Shown in pieces: positions 46,219 through 56,213 of a stretch of DNA of 64,000 nt. Under the pieces are notes generated by a model. The model saw only the letters and a list, made by a program, of their open reading frames with translations. It was not told the DNA's origin and did no database searches. The position numbers and the translations under genes are program-made. The first letter of the stretch is position 1, and every line of letters starts with the position of its first letter. Source of the DNA: Pseudomonas sp. PH1b (lineage in GTDB: Bacteria; Pseudomonadota; Gammaproteobacteria; Pseudomonadales; Pseudomonadaceae); NCBI RefSeq assembly GCF_000633395.1, contig NZ_AYMU01000011.1:186001-250000 (forward strand), given 5' to 3'.

Positions 46219-49200
46219 TCACCCAGCACTGGCACGCGCTCATCCCGCGCACGCCGGCCTGAGTCATTCCCCCCAAGGACTTTGCGAAGGCATTGCACGC
46301 CTGCTCGGCTATGCCGCCGAGGACCTGGAAGCCGAGACCTCGCTGATCGAGCAGGGCCTCGATTCGGTGAGCATCATGCGCCTGCCGGCCCTGCTCGCCG
46401 CCGAAGGCGTGACCCTGGGTTTTGCCGAACTGATCCGACAGCCAACCCTGCAGGCCTGGTGGGCGCTGATAGAGGCCCGGCGCGCCAGCTCGGCCCCGCG
46501 CCTGCAGGCCGTGGCCGGCCCCGCCCCGAGCGCCGACTTCGGCCTGACGCCGCTGCAGCAGGCCTACTGGTTCGGCCGTGACCCGGGCATGCCCCTGGGC
46601 GGTGTCGGCTGCCACCTGTACCAGGAACTGGACGGCCAGGATCTGGATCCCCTGCACCTGGAACAGGCCCTGCGTCGCCTGTGCCAGCGCCACCCGATGC
46701 TGCGGGCCTGCTTCATCAGCGACACCTGCCAGCGCATCCTGCCCCAGAGCCCGTGGCCCGGGCTGACCGTGCATGACCTGCGCCAGGCCTCCTGCGTGGC
46801 CACCGCCGAGGCCCTGGACGTGATCCGCGAGCGGCTGTCCCAGCGCTGCCTGGAGGTGACCCGCGGGGAAGTCTTCGATGTGCAATTGAGCCTGCTGCCC
46901 GAAGGTCGCACGCGTCTGCACTTGAACATCGACCTGCTGGTGGCCGACGTCCTCAGCATCGGCATCCTGCTGCGCGACCTGGCGCTGATCCACGCCGGCC
47001 AGGAGCAGCAGTTGCCCGCTCTGGACTGGGATTTCGCCCATTACCTGCAGGCCGAGCAAGCGCTGCGTGCACCGCAGCTGGCGGCGGCCAAGGACTACTG
47101 GCTGCCACGCCTGGAGGCCTTGCCGGACGGCCCGCAACTGCCTCTTGCTGAGGACCCGCAAAGCCTTGGCACCCCGCGGTTCCGGCGCCTGGCCATGCGC
47201 CTTGACCGGGGCCAGCTGCAGGCCCTGGAAGACCGCGCCCGGGGCCACGGCCTGACCCTGGCCAGCGTGCTGGCTTGCGCCTATGCCCAGGTGCTTGGGC
47301 GCTGGAGCGCCAGTCAGCATTTCCTGCTCAACGTGCCGTTGTTCAATCGTCAGGAACTGCACCCCTGCGTGCCCCACCTGCTGGCGGATTTTTCCAACCT
47401 GGTGCTGCTGGAAGTGGACCTGCGCCAGCCGGCGGACTTCTGCCAGCAAGCCCTGGCCCTGCAGGCCCGCCTGCACCAGGACATCGCCCACAGTGCCTGG
47501 CCCGGGGTCGAGGTGCTGCGCGAGCGGGCGCGCCTGCATCAGGGCACGGGCCAGGGCGCGCCGGTGGTGTTCGCCTGCAACCTGGGCCCGGCGTTCGTCG
47601 ACGAGACCTGCCGCCAGCAGTTGGGCGAACCGGGCTGGGCCCTGTCGCAAACCCCCCAGGTGTGGCTGGATCACCAGAGCTATCCAATGGCCGATGGCCT
47701 GCTGTTGAACTGGGATGCAGTGGATGCACTGTTCCCCGCGGGCCTGCTGGAGTCGATGTTCGACGCCTATCGCCAACTGCTGCTGTGGCTGTGCGCCAAC
47801 GACTGGCAGCAGCCGGCGCCACTGCCCTTGCCCGCGAGCCAGCAGCAGGTGCGCCAGGCGGTCAACCACACCGCCCATGCCTCAAGCGCGGCGCTGTTGC
47901 ACCAGGGCTTTTTCCAGCAGGCCCGGCAGCAGCCCGAGCGGCTGGCGCTGATCTGCGACCAGGGCAACCTGAGTTACGCCGAGCTGGCCCGCGAAGCCCT
48001 GCAACTGGCCGGGGCCCTGCTGGACTGGGGCGTGCAAGCCGGTGACGCCGTGGCGATCACCCTGCCCAAGGGCCGCGAGCAGGTGATCGCGGTGCTGGGG
48101 ATTCTCGCCGCCGGTGCGGTCTATGTGCCGGTCGGGGTGGAACAGCCGCCTGCGCGTCGCGACCTGATCTATCAACGAGCCGGCGCCCGGCTGGTGATCA
48201 CCGACGCGGCCCGCCGTGACGGCGGGGTGTGGCTCGCCGAACTGCAGGTGGTGACCCTGGCCCATGCCCGGGCCGCGACTGCCCTGAGCCAGCCGCTGGC
48301 GGTGGCGCCGAGCGCCCTGGCCTATGTGATCTTCACCTCTGGCACCACCGGCGAGCCCAAGGGCGTGGAACTCTGCCACGGCGCCGCGATGAACACCGTC
48401 GAGGCGATCAACCGGCGCTATCGGGTCGGCGCCGAGGACCGGGTACTGGCCGTCTCGGCCCTGGATTTCGACCTTTCGGTGTATGACCTGTTCGGCCTCT
48501 TGAGCGTCGGCGGCGCCCTGGTGCTGCCCGCCGATGAATGCCGCAAGGAGCCCCAGGAATGGCTGCGGCTGATCCGCGAACAGCAGGTGACCCTGTGGAA
48601 TTCGGTGCCGGCGCTGCTGGACATGCTGACCCTGCAAGTACGCGATGACGCCGGGCTCGGGGCATTGCGCCTGGCCATGGTTTCCGGCGACTGGGTCGGG
48701 CTCGATCTGCCGCGGCGCCTGCGCCAGGCCGGTGGCCGCTCGCTGACATTCGTGGCCCTGGGTGGGGCCACCGAGGCGGCCATCTGGTCGAACCTCCAGG
48801 AGGTCGAGGAGGTGCCCGGGCACTGGCGTTCGGTGCCCTATGGCCGGCCTCTGGAGAACCAGTGCTTCCGGGTGGTGGACAGCCAGGGCCGCGACTGCCC
48901 GGACTGGGTGCCCGGTGAATTGTGGATCGGCGGCGCCGGAGTGGCCGCCGGCTATCGCGGCCTGCCGGTCCTCAGCGCCCAGCGCTTTGTCCAGCACGAC
49001 GGCGGGCGCTGGTACCGCACCGGCGACCAGGGCCGCTACTGGGCCGATGGCACCCTGGAGTTTCTCGGGCGCCTGGACCATCAGGTCAAGGTCCGCGGCT
49101 TTCGCATCGAGCTGGCGGAAATCGACCTGGCCCTGGAGCGCCACCCAGCGGTGAGCCGCGCCGTGAGCCTGATCCTGCCGGGCTCTGAAAGCCAGCTGGC

Positions 49201-49681
49201 AGTGGCGCTGGTGGGCCACGAGACCCTGCCCGACGCCAGCAGCCTGCGCCAATGGCTGGCCCAGCAACTGCCCGAACACATGCTGCCGGACAGTTGGCTG
49301 GCCCTGCCGGAGCTGCCCCTGAGCGCCAACGGCAAGGTCGACCGCGCGGCGCTGGTGTGGCTGCTGCAGGAACAGCGCCGGGGCATCCAGCCCCACAGCG
49401 AACAACCCCCGCAAGGCCCCTGGGAAGAGGCCGTGGCCGCGCTCTGGGAAGAACTGCTGGAGGTACCCCGGGTAGGGCGTCACCAGGGCTTCTTCGCCCT
49501 GGGCGGCAACAGCCTGCTGGCGGCCCGGCTGATCGAACGCATCGCCCGGCAGTTCCAGCTGGAACTGTCACTCAAGGATTTTTTCAACGCGGCCACCGTG
49601 GCCCTGCAGGGGCAGTTGCTTGCCTCGCGCCGGGAGCAGCGGCCCGTCAATCAGAACGCAATGGTGGAGGGCGTGCTATGA
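46211..49681 (+). CDS. pchE: PchE, NRPS of enantio-pyochelin (ArCP-Cy-A-PCP), without the inserted tailoring domain
   Basis: A 1,156-aa synthetase. The aryl carrier has Ser52 in GLDSVS; the cyclisation domain (about 105-530) shows DLLVADVLS with Asp241 and Asp246; a cysteine adenylation domain (about 560-1065) has FTSGTTGEPKG near 707 and NGKVDRAAL; the peptidyl carrier has Ser1101 in LGGNSLL. It condenses salicylate with cysteine and cyclises to the thiazoline. The A8 region (KVRGFRIELAEIDLAL) runs straight on to LSANGKVDR, with no insert. P. aeruginosa PchE is about 1,440 aa because an epimerase/methyltransferase-like domain sits there. Its absence is the known reason why the first ring has the opposite configuration. 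ATG 46211 follows AGGAC; the frame is open further upstream inside pchI. Confidence 0.94.
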   Translation: MTDHPALARAHPAHAGLSHSPQGLCEGIARLLGYAAEDLEAETSLIEQGLDSVSIMRLPALLAAEGVTLGFAELIRQPTLQAWWALIEARRASSAPRLQAVAGPAPSADFGLTPLQQAYWFGRDPGMPLGGVGCHLYQELDGQDLDPLHLEQALRRLCQRHPMLRACFISDTCQRILPQSPWPGLTVHDLRQASCVATAEALDVIRERLSQRCLEVTRGEVFDVQLSLLPEGRTRLHLNIDLLVADVLSIGILLRDLALIHAGQEQQLPALDWDFAHYLQAEQALRAPQLAAAKDYWLPRLEALPDGPQLPLAEDPQSLGTPRFRRLAMRLDRGQLQALEDRARGHGLTLASVLACAYAQVLGRWSASQHFLLNVPLFNRQELHPCVPHLLADFSNLVLLEVDLRQPADFCQQALALQARLHQDIAHSAWPGVEVLRERARLHQGTGQGAPVVFACNLGPAFVDETCRQQLGEPGWALSQTPQVWLDHQSYPMADGLLLNWDAVDALFPAGLLESMFDAYRQLLLWLCANDWQQPAPLPLPASQQQVRQAVNHTAHASSAALLHQGFFQQARQQPERLALICDQGNLSYAELAREALQLAGALLDWGVQAGDAVAITLPKGREQVIAVLGILAAGAVYVPVGVEQPPARRDLIYQRAGARLVITDAARRDGGVWLAELQVVTLAHARAATALSQPLAVAPSALAYVIFTSGTTGEPKGVELCHGAAMNTVEAINRRYRVGAEDRVLAVSALDFDLSVYDLFGLLSVGGALVLPADECRKEPQEWLRLIREQQVTLWNSVPALLDMLTLQVRDDAGLGALRLAMVSGDWVGLDLPRRLRQAGGRSLTFVALGGATEAAIWSNLQEVEEVPGHWRSVPYGRPLENQCFRVVDSQGRDCPDWVPGELWIGGAGVAAGYRGLPVLSAQRFVQHDGGRWYRTGDQGRYWADGTLEFLGRLDHQVKVRGFRIELAEIDLALERHPAVSRAVSLILPGSESQLAVALVGHETLPDASSLRQWLAQQLPEHMLPDSWLALPELPLSANGKVDRAALVWLLQEQRRGIQPHSEQPPQGPWEEAVAALWEELLEVPRVGRHQGFFALGGNSLLAARLIERIARQFQLELSLKDFFNAATVALQGQLLASRREQRPVNQNAMVEGVL

Positions 49682-52600
49682 CGCTGCAACAACTGCAACA
49701 GGACCTGCAACAACAGGGCGTGGAACTCTGGGAAGAACAGGGCCGCCTGCGCTATCGGGCCCCGGCCGGGGTCATGGACGAGGCGCGCCTGGCGCGATTG
49801 CGCGAACACAAGGACGCATTGCTGCAGGCCCTGCAGGTGGTGCAGATGCCGACCCTGGAAGCCGACCTGTCGGCCCTGGAAGAACCCTTCCCGCTGACCG
49901 ATGTGCAGGCCGCCTACCTGCTGGGGCGTACCACCGCTTTCAGCTACGGTGGCGTGGCCTGCCACGGCTACCTCGAGTTCGCCCAGCAGGACCTCGACCC
50001 GGCGCGCCTGGAGCGCGCCTGGAACCAGTTGATCGCGCGCCACGAAATGCTGCGCGCGGTGGTGCTGGAGGAGGGCTACCAGCGCATCCTGCCCCAGGTC
50101 CCGCACTATGCGATCCCTTGCCATGACCTGCGCGACGATGACGGCAGCGCCTTGCAGGCCCTGCGCGAGCGCATGGAACTGCGCCGTGCCACGCCGCAGC
50201 AATGGCCGTTGATCGAACTGCGGGTCAGCCAGGGACGCGAGCAGTCGCGCCTGCACCTGTCGGTGGACCTGCTGGTGTGCGACTACCAGAGCGTGCGCAT
50301 GTTGCTGGCCGAGTTGCAGCAGCTGTACCGCGGCGAAGCGCTGGCGGCGCCGGCGCAGATCAGCTTCCGCGATTACGTGCTGGGGGAGCGCCGCCTGCGC
50401 GAGCAACCGCGCTACCAGCGTGACCGGCAGTATTGGTGGGAGCGGGTCGATAGCCTGCCGGGGGCGCCGGAACTGCCGCTGCTGGGGGCGCCCAGCGGGC
50501 CGCGCTTCCAGCGCCGGGCCATGAGCCTGGAAGCTCGGGATTGCAACGCCCTGCGCCTGAACGCGGCGGCGGCCGGGGTCGGAGTGTCGGCGGCGATCCT
50601 TTCGGCTTATGCCGAGACCCTGGGGCGCTGGAGCCGGCGCGGGCATTTCTGCCTGAGCCTGACCCTGCTCAATCGCCTGTCCCTGCACCCCCAGGTGGAC
50701 CGCCTGGTGGGCGACTTCAGCTCGGTGGAACTGCTGGAAGTGCAGACCCTGCAAGGTGGCAGTTTCGGCCAGCGCAGCCAGCAGCTGCAGGAGCAACTGT
50801 GGCAGGACATGGACCACCGGCTGTGCTCGGGCATCGAAGTGCTGCGCGAACTGGCGCGGCGCAAGGGCCAGGACGCGGCGCTGATGCCCTATGCCTTCAC
50901 CAGCACCCTGGGGGCCGGTGGCGAAAGCGGCGGCGGGGCCTTCATGCCCGGCGCCGAGCTGGTGTTCGGCATCAGCCAGACGCCCCAGGTACTGATCGAC
51001 TGCCAGGTCAGCGAACGGGACAACGGCCTGGCGATCAACTGGGACATTCGCGAAGGGGTGTTCAGCGAGGCGTTGCTCGACGACCTGTTCGACACCTTCG
51101 AGCGCCTGCTCAAGCGCCTGTCCCGCGAGCCCTCGGCCTGGACCCTGGACGACTGCCTGGAGTTGCCGGCGGCCCAGCGCCTGCAGCGCGAACTGGTGAA
51201 CCAGACCGCACAACCCCTGCCCAGCGGATTGCTGCACCAGCCGTTCTGGCAGCAGGCCGCCGCCACGCCAGAGCGCGTGGCGTTGATCCAGGGCGCCGGG
51301 CAACTGAGCTACGGCGAGTTGGCCGCGCGTGCCGAAGCCGTGGCCGAAGCCCTGCTGGACGCCGGCTGCCAGCCCGGTGAACGGGTCGCGGTGTGCATGG
51401 ACAAAGGCCTGGAACAGGTGATTGCGGTGCTCGGCATCCTGCGGGCCGGCGCCGCCTACCTGCCCCTGGACACCAACCAGCCCGAGGCCCGGCGCGCGCT
51501 GATCCTCGACAACGCCGAGGTCGGCCGGGTACTCAGCCAGTCCTGGCTCAGCGACCGCCTGAGCTGGCCGGCGCGGGTCACGCAAGTGATTGCCCTCGAC
51601 CAGGGGCCAGCTGCGCCCCAGCGTCGATTGCCAGAGCTGGACATCGACCCGCAGCAACTGGCCTACGTGATCTACACCTCGGGTTCCACCGGCATTCCCA
51701 AGGGCGTGATGATCAGCCACCAGGCGGCGCTCAACACCATCGTCGACATCAACCAGCGTTTTGCCATCGGGGCCGATGACCGAGTGCTGGCCCTGGCGAG
51801 CCTGGGCTTCGACCTGTCGGTGTACGACATTTTCGGCCTGCTGGCGGTGGGCGGTGCCCTGGTGCTGCCGGACCCGCAACGCCGCGCCGACCCGTCGCAC
51901 TGGGCCGAGTGCGCCCGCGAACACGGGGTGACCCTGTGGAACTCGGTGCCGGCGCAGTTGCAGATGCTCACCCACTACCTGCAGGCGGTGCCCGCGGCGG
52001 CCCCGACCTCGTTGCGCCTGGCGCTGCTGTCGGGGGACTGGATTGCCCTGAACCTGCCGGCCGAAGCCGCGCGCTGCCTGCCGGGCCTGTGCCTGGTCAG
52101 CTTGGGCGGTGCCACCGAAGCGGCGATCTGGTCGATCTACTACCCGATCCAGCAGGTCAACCCCACGTGGCGCAGCATTCCCTACGGCAGGCCCTTGGCC
52201 AACCAGCGCTTCATGGTCCTCGACGAGCAGGGCCGCGACCGCCCGCAAGGGGTGGCCGGCGAGCTGTACATCGCCGGGGATGGCCTGGCCCTGGGGTACC
52301 TGGGGGATGAGGAAAAAACCGCCGAGCGTTTCGTCGATCACCCACGCAGTGGCGAGCGCCTGTACCGCACCGGTGACCTGGGTCGCTACCTGGAGGACGG
52401 TCTGATCGAGTTCCTCGGTCGCGAGGATTTCCAGGTCAAGGTGCGCGGTCACCGGATTGAACTGGCGGAAGTGGAAAGCGCGCTGCTCAGCCACCCCCTG
52501 GTGGAATCCGCGGTGGTGGTGGCGGCAGGCGAGGGCGCCTTCGACCGGCGTCTGCAAGCCTGCCTGCGGGCCAGCCTGCGGGAGCTGCCGCTGCCTTGGC

Positions 52601-55101
52601 CGGCGCAGTTGGAGAGCCTGACCCAAGCCGCGGCGCAGGCGGTACGCGGGGATTTGAGCGACGCGCAGGTGAGCGAGATGTCGGCCTGCGTCGAGCGTGC
52701 TGCCTTGCTGTCCATGGGCCTGGCCCTGCAGCGTCCGGGGCTGTTCGAACAGCCGGGGCAGGCCCATGGGCTGGAGCAGATCCTGGAGCTGTGTGCAGTT
52801 GCCCCGCGCAACCAACGGCTGATTCGCCGCTGGCTGCAGGCTCTGGCCCGGGAGGGGCTGGTGCACCACGATCGGGACAGCGGCGGCTATTCGGACCTGC
52901 GGGTCGAGCGCGAGCAATACCAGCAGTTGTGGCAGCGCATCGACACCCTGGAAGCCAGCGTCGGCTGGGGCGCCGAGGTGCTGCGTTACCTGCGCGAAAG
53001 CCAGGAGCAACTGCCGGCGCTGATGAGCGATCAACTCGATCCGCTGCACCTGCTGTTCCCCCAGGGGCGCACAGACACGGCCGAGGGCGCGTACCGCAAG
53101 AACCTCATCAGCCAGTACCTGAACCAGGCGGTGTGCGCCGCGGTGCAGGAGATCATCCGCCAGCGTCCGGCCGGCCAGCGCCTGCGCTTGCTGGAAATCG
53201 GCGCCGGGGTCGGCGGCACCAGTGCCGACCTGATCCCGGCCCTGGACGGGCTGGCGGTGGACTACCAGTTCACCGACCTGTCGCAGTTCTTCCTCAATGA
53301 AGCCCGGGAGCATTTCGCCGCTTATCCCTGGGTCAGCTACGGCCTGTTCGACCTCAACCAGGACCATTGGGCCCAGGGCGTGGCCGCCAACTCCCTGGAC
53401 GTGATCCTCTGCGCCAACGTGCTGCACAACTCGCGGCATGCCAGCCGGGTGCTGGCGCGGCTGCGGGAAATGCTCGCCCCGGGAGGCTGGTTGATCTTCA
53501 TCGAGGCCACCCGCGACACCTACCAGATCATGGCCTCCATGGAGTTCAAGGAAGGCCTGAACACCTTCGAGGACTTTCGCGCCGAGCTGGACACCACCTT
53601 CATCCGCCGCGAGCAGTGGCAGCAGTTGCTGCTGGAAGCCGGGGGCGAGACGCCGCTGTGCCTGCCCAAGGCCGACGATGCGATGTCGGAGATCGGCCAG
53701 CACCTGTTCATCACTCGCTTCAAGAGCGAGCGCCAGACCCTGGCGCCCGATGCCCTGCGCGCACACCTGGGGCAGCGCCTGCCGGACTACATGATCCCGG
53801 CGGACTGGCAGATCCTCGACGAAATGCCCCTGACCGCCAACGGCAAGGTCGATCGCCAGGCCCTGGCGCGCATCGGCAGTGCCGGGCCCGAGCAGCAGGT
53901 GAACAGCGGCGCCGCGCCGCGGGATGATCTGGAGCGCAGCATCGCCCAGGTCTGGCAGAGCCTGTTGCGGGTGCCGACGGTAGGCCGCGAGCAGAGCTTC
54001 TTCGAGCTGGGTGGCGACTCGCTGCTGGTGGCGCAAGTGGTGGGCCGCCTGCGCGAGGCCTTGCCCCAGGCCCGTGATTTGCCCTGGAGCGACCTGCTGC
54101 GCCAGTTGATCAACCAGCCGACCGTGGCGGCCCTGGCCGACTACCTGCGGGGCCAAGGGGTGCAAGCCGATTCGCCGCTGGTGCGGATCAGCGACAAGGC
54201 CCAGGGGCCGACGCGGATCTTCGTCCATGACGGCAGTGGCACCCTGGCGCCGTACCGGGCGCTGTTCGCCGCCCTGGGCGAAGAGGCGCCCCTGGAAGGC
54301 CTGGTGCTCAATGATGTCTCGGGCTACCTGGCCCTGGAACCGGCCACCGCGATTCGCCAATTGGCCGAGCGTTATGCCGACACCCTGCAGGCCGAAGGCC
54401 GGCGCCAGGTGAGCATCGTCGGCTACTGCCTGGGCGGGCTGCTGGCCACCGAACTGGCGGCGTGCCTGGCGGCGCGGTGCATCGAGGTGCTGCAGTTGAG
54501 CGTGATCAGCAGCTACCGGGTGCCGTTCATGATCGAGGACGACCTGCTGGCCGAGTACGTGTTCGCCCGGGTGATGCAGGCCGACCCGCTGGCCCTGGGT
54601 TACCCCGCGGACGAGCAGGCCATGGAACGCTGCATTGCCCGGGTATTGGCCCAGACGCCGGGGCGGGTGCCCCAGGGTTCCTTGCTGGCCTTGAGCGACG
54701 ACCCGCAGTGCGCGCCGGCCCTGGCCAGCCTGCGGCGCCTGGCGGCCAAGACCCCGGAGCAGCGTCTGCAGGCGGTGGCCGAGGCCATGCGGCACGCGGG
54801 CTCGCAGCTCAGCGACCCGGCCTGGCTGCAGGAACAGTTGCAGGTATTGCGCCATAGCCTGGCGGCGGTGGCGCTGCATGAGGCTACCCCCTACCAGGGC
54901 GACATGCTGTTCATCCGCCAGAGCGGCGAGGTCCAGGTGCTGCCGGGCATGCACCGCGACATGAGTGCCTATTGGCAGGCCCTGTGCCTGGGCGAGCTGC
55001 GGGTGGTGGACGTGCCGGGGGACCACTTCAGTTGCATGCAGAGTCCCCAGGTGGAAGCCGTGGCCCGGGCCTTCGATGCCCCCACCGAGGTGGCGGCATG
55101 A
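49678..55101 (+). CDS. pchF: PchF, NRPS of enantio-pyochelin (Cy-A-MT-PCP-TE)
   Basis: A 1,807-aa synthetase. A docking-like N-terminus (TLQQLQQDLQQQG) precedes a cyclisation domain (about 70-490, LSVDLLVCDYQS), a cysteine adenylation domain with YTSGSTGIPKGVM, an N-methyltransferase inserted between A8 and A10 (about 1020-1330; SAM motif LEIGAGVGGTSADL near 1172), a carrier with Ser1448 in LGGDSLL and a thioesterase (about 1500-1800). The thioesterase elbow reads GYCLGG, so Cys1584 replaces the usual Ser. It adds and cyclises the second cysteine, N-methylates after PchK reduction and releases the product. ATG 49678 overlaps the pchE stop (ATGA). Confidence 0.94.
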   Translation: MTLQQLQQDLQQQGVELWEEQGRLRYRAPAGVMDEARLARLREHKDALLQALQVVQMPTLEADLSALEEPFPLTDVQAAYLLGRTTAFSYGGVACHGYLEFAQQDLDPARLERAWNQLIARHEMLRAVVLEEGYQRILPQVPHYAIPCHDLRDDDGSALQALRERMELRRATPQQWPLIELRVSQGREQSRLHLSVDLLVCDYQSVRMLLAELQQLYRGEALAAPAQISFRDYVLGERRLREQPRYQRDRQYWWERVDSLPGAPELPLLGAPSGPRFQRRAMSLEARDCNALRLNAAAAGVGVSAAILSAYAETLGRWSRRGHFCLSLTLLNRLSLHPQVDRLVGDFSSVELLEVQTLQGGSFGQRSQQLQEQLWQDMDHRLCSGIEVLRELARRKGQDAALMPYAFTSTLGAGGESGGGAFMPGAELVFGISQTPQVLIDCQVSERDNGLAINWDIREGVFSEALLDDLFDTFERLLKRLSREPSAWTLDDCLELPAAQRLQRELVNQTAQPLPSGLLHQPFWQQAAATPERVALIQGAGQLSYGELAARAEAVAEALLDAGCQPGERVAVCMDKGLEQVIAVLGILRAGAAYLPLDTNQPEARRALILDNAEVGRVLSQSWLSDRLSWPARVTQVIALDQGPAAPQRRLPELDIDPQQLAYVIYTSGSTGIPKGVMISHQAALNTIVDINQRFAIGADDRVLALASLGFDLSVYDIFGLLAVGGALVLPDPQRRADPSHWAECAREHGVTLWNSVPAQLQMLTHYLQAVPAAAPTSLRLALLSGDWIALNLPAEAARCLPGLCLVSLGGATEAAIWSIYYPIQQVNPTWRSIPYGRPLANQRFMVLDEQGRDRPQGVAGELYIAGDGLALGYLGDEEKTAERFVDHPRSGERLYRTGDLGRYLEDGLIEFLGREDFQVKVRGHRIELAEVESALLSHPLVESAVVVAAGEGAFDRRLQACLRASLRELPLPWPAQLESLTQAAAQAVRGDLSDAQVSEMSACVERAALLSMGLALQRPGLFEQPGQAHGLEQILELCAVAPRNQRLIRRWLQALAREGLVHHDRDSGGYSDLRVEREQYQQLWQRIDTLEASVGWGAEVLRYLRESQEQLPALMSDQLDPLHLLFPQGRTDTAEGAYRKNLISQYLNQAVCAAVQEIIRQRPAGQRLRLLEIGAGVGGTSADLIPALDGLAVDYQFTDLSQFFLNEAREHFAAYPWVSYGLFDLNQDHWAQGVAANSLDVILCANVLHNSRHASRVLARLREMLAPGGWLIFIEATRDTYQIMASMEFKEGLNTFEDFRAELDTTFIRREQWQQLLLEAGGETPLCLPKADDAMSEIGQHLFITRFKSERQTLAPDALRAHLGQRLPDYMIPADWQILDEMPLTANGKVDRQALARIGSAGPEQQVNSGAAPRDDLERSIAQVWQSLLRVPTVGREQSFFELGGDSLLVAQVVGRLREALPQARDLPWSDLLRQLINQPTVAALADYLRGQGVQADSPLVRISDKAQGPTRIFVHDGSGTLAPYRALFAALGEEAPLEGLVLNDVSGYLALEPATAIRQLAERYADTLQAEGRRQVSIVGYCLGGLLATELAACLAARCIEVLQLSVISSYRVPFMIEDDLLAEYVFARVMQADPLALGYPADEQAMERCIARVLAQTPGRVPQGSLLALSDDPQCAPALASLRRLAAKTPEQRLQAVAEAMRHAGSQLSDPAWLQEQLQVLRHSLAAVALHEATPYQGDMLFIRQSGEVQVLPGMHRDMSAYWQALCLGELRVVDVPGDHFSCMQSPQVEAVARAFDAPTEVAA

Positions 55102-56213
55102 AGGGCGCGATGATCGGCTTGCTCGGAGCCTACGGCAGTGTCGGCCGGCAGGTGGCCTTGCTGCTGGCCGACAGCGGCCGCCTGCGCCTGGGGGGGCGCG
55201 ATGCCCGGCAGGCCGAGCAGCTCAATCAGCAGCTTCAGGGCCGGGCGCAGGTGCGCGCCGTGGACCTGTGGGACGAGCAGAGCCTCGCGGCGTTCTGCGA
55301 CGGTTGCCAGTTGGTCATCAATTGCGCCGGGCCCAGCTATCGGATTCTCGACCGGGTGGCCCAGGCCGCGCTGGCGGCTGGCGCCGACTACCTGGATGTG
55401 GGGGGCGACGATCCGCTGCATGAGCGCTTGCAGGGCAAGCTCCCGGCCGGGCGCCGGGTGCTGCTGTCGGCGGGCATGCTGCCGGGGCTGTCGGGGCTGT
55501 TTCCCCAGGTGCTGGCGAGCGGCTTCCAGGAAGTGCGGCGGATGCATTGCTACGCCGGCGGCCTGGGACGGCTGTCGGCGACCGCGGCCGAGGATTTTCT
55601 GCTGAGCCTGGACAACGGCTTTGGCCAGGCCCAGTTCGGTTGGTCCGCGGGGCGTCCGCAGCGGTTGGCCAGCAGTGCCGCGCAACCTCTGCAGCGTGAC
55701 TGGCTGCCCGGCGCCGCGGTGCAGGCGGTGCCCTACCTGAGCACCGAGCAGCAGCGGCTGTTCGCGGGCCTTCAGGTCGCCAGCGGGCAGGGCTTCAACC
55801 TGTTCGAAGGCGGCCAGCTGGCGGCGGCCCTGCAACGCATCCAGGGCTCCGATCCGCAGACCCGGCACAGCCCGCAGAACATTGCCGCGCTAGTCCAGGC
55901 CAGTGCCCTGGATGTGGCCGGGCGCACCCCGTACCAGGTGCTGGCGGTGGACATCGAAGGCCTGCGCGATGGGCGCGAACAGCACGCCAGCGCCTGGCTG
56001 CGGGCCAGCGACGGCTCGCGCCTGACCGGCAGCGTCGCGGCCTACTGCGCCTTGCACTGGGCGCACCTGCCCGAGGGCCTGCATTACGCCGCCCAGGTGC
56101 TGGATGCCGCGGCCTGCCTTGCGCAACTGCGTCGCTGGTTGCCGGACACCCGGATCAGCCTGCCCCTGGCAGCGCCTGCGTACCCGGCCGATGTTGAGGA
56201 GGGAGTGTTGTGA
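55098..56213 (+). CDS. pchK: PchK, thiazoline reductase (saccharopine dehydrogenase-like)
   Basis: A 371-aa NADPH-dependent reductase with an N-terminal Rossmann motif IGLLGAYGSVGRQVALLL and DYLDVGGDDPLHERL, the layout of saccharopine-dehydrogenase-like proteins. P. aeruginosa uses an unrelated-looking reductase, PchG, at this step; PchK is the enzyme of enantio-pyochelin producers and reduces the second thiazoline to thiazolidine. It overlaps pchF by 4 bp and pchC by 4 bp. Weak resemblance to the carboxynorspermidine dehydrogenase fold at the other end of the window is due to the shared superfamily. Confidence 0.92.
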   Translation: MKGAMIGLLGAYGSVGRQVALLLADSGRLRLGGRDARQAEQLNQQLQGRAQVRAVDLWDEQSLAAFCDGCQLVINCAGPSYRILDRVAQAALAAGADYLDVGGDDPLHERLQGKLPAGRRVLLSAGMLPGLSGLFPQVLASGFQEVRRMHCYAGGLGRLSATAAEDFLLSLDNGFGQAQFGWSAGRPQRLASSAAQPLQRDWLPGAAVQAVPYLSTEQQRLFAGLQVASGQGFNLFEGGQLAAALQRIQGSDPQTRHSPQNIAALVQASALDVAGRTPYQVLAVDIEGLRDGREQHASAWLRASDGSRLTGSVAAYCALHWAHLPEGLHYAAQVLDAAACLAQLRRWLPDTRISLPLAAPAYPADVEEGVL

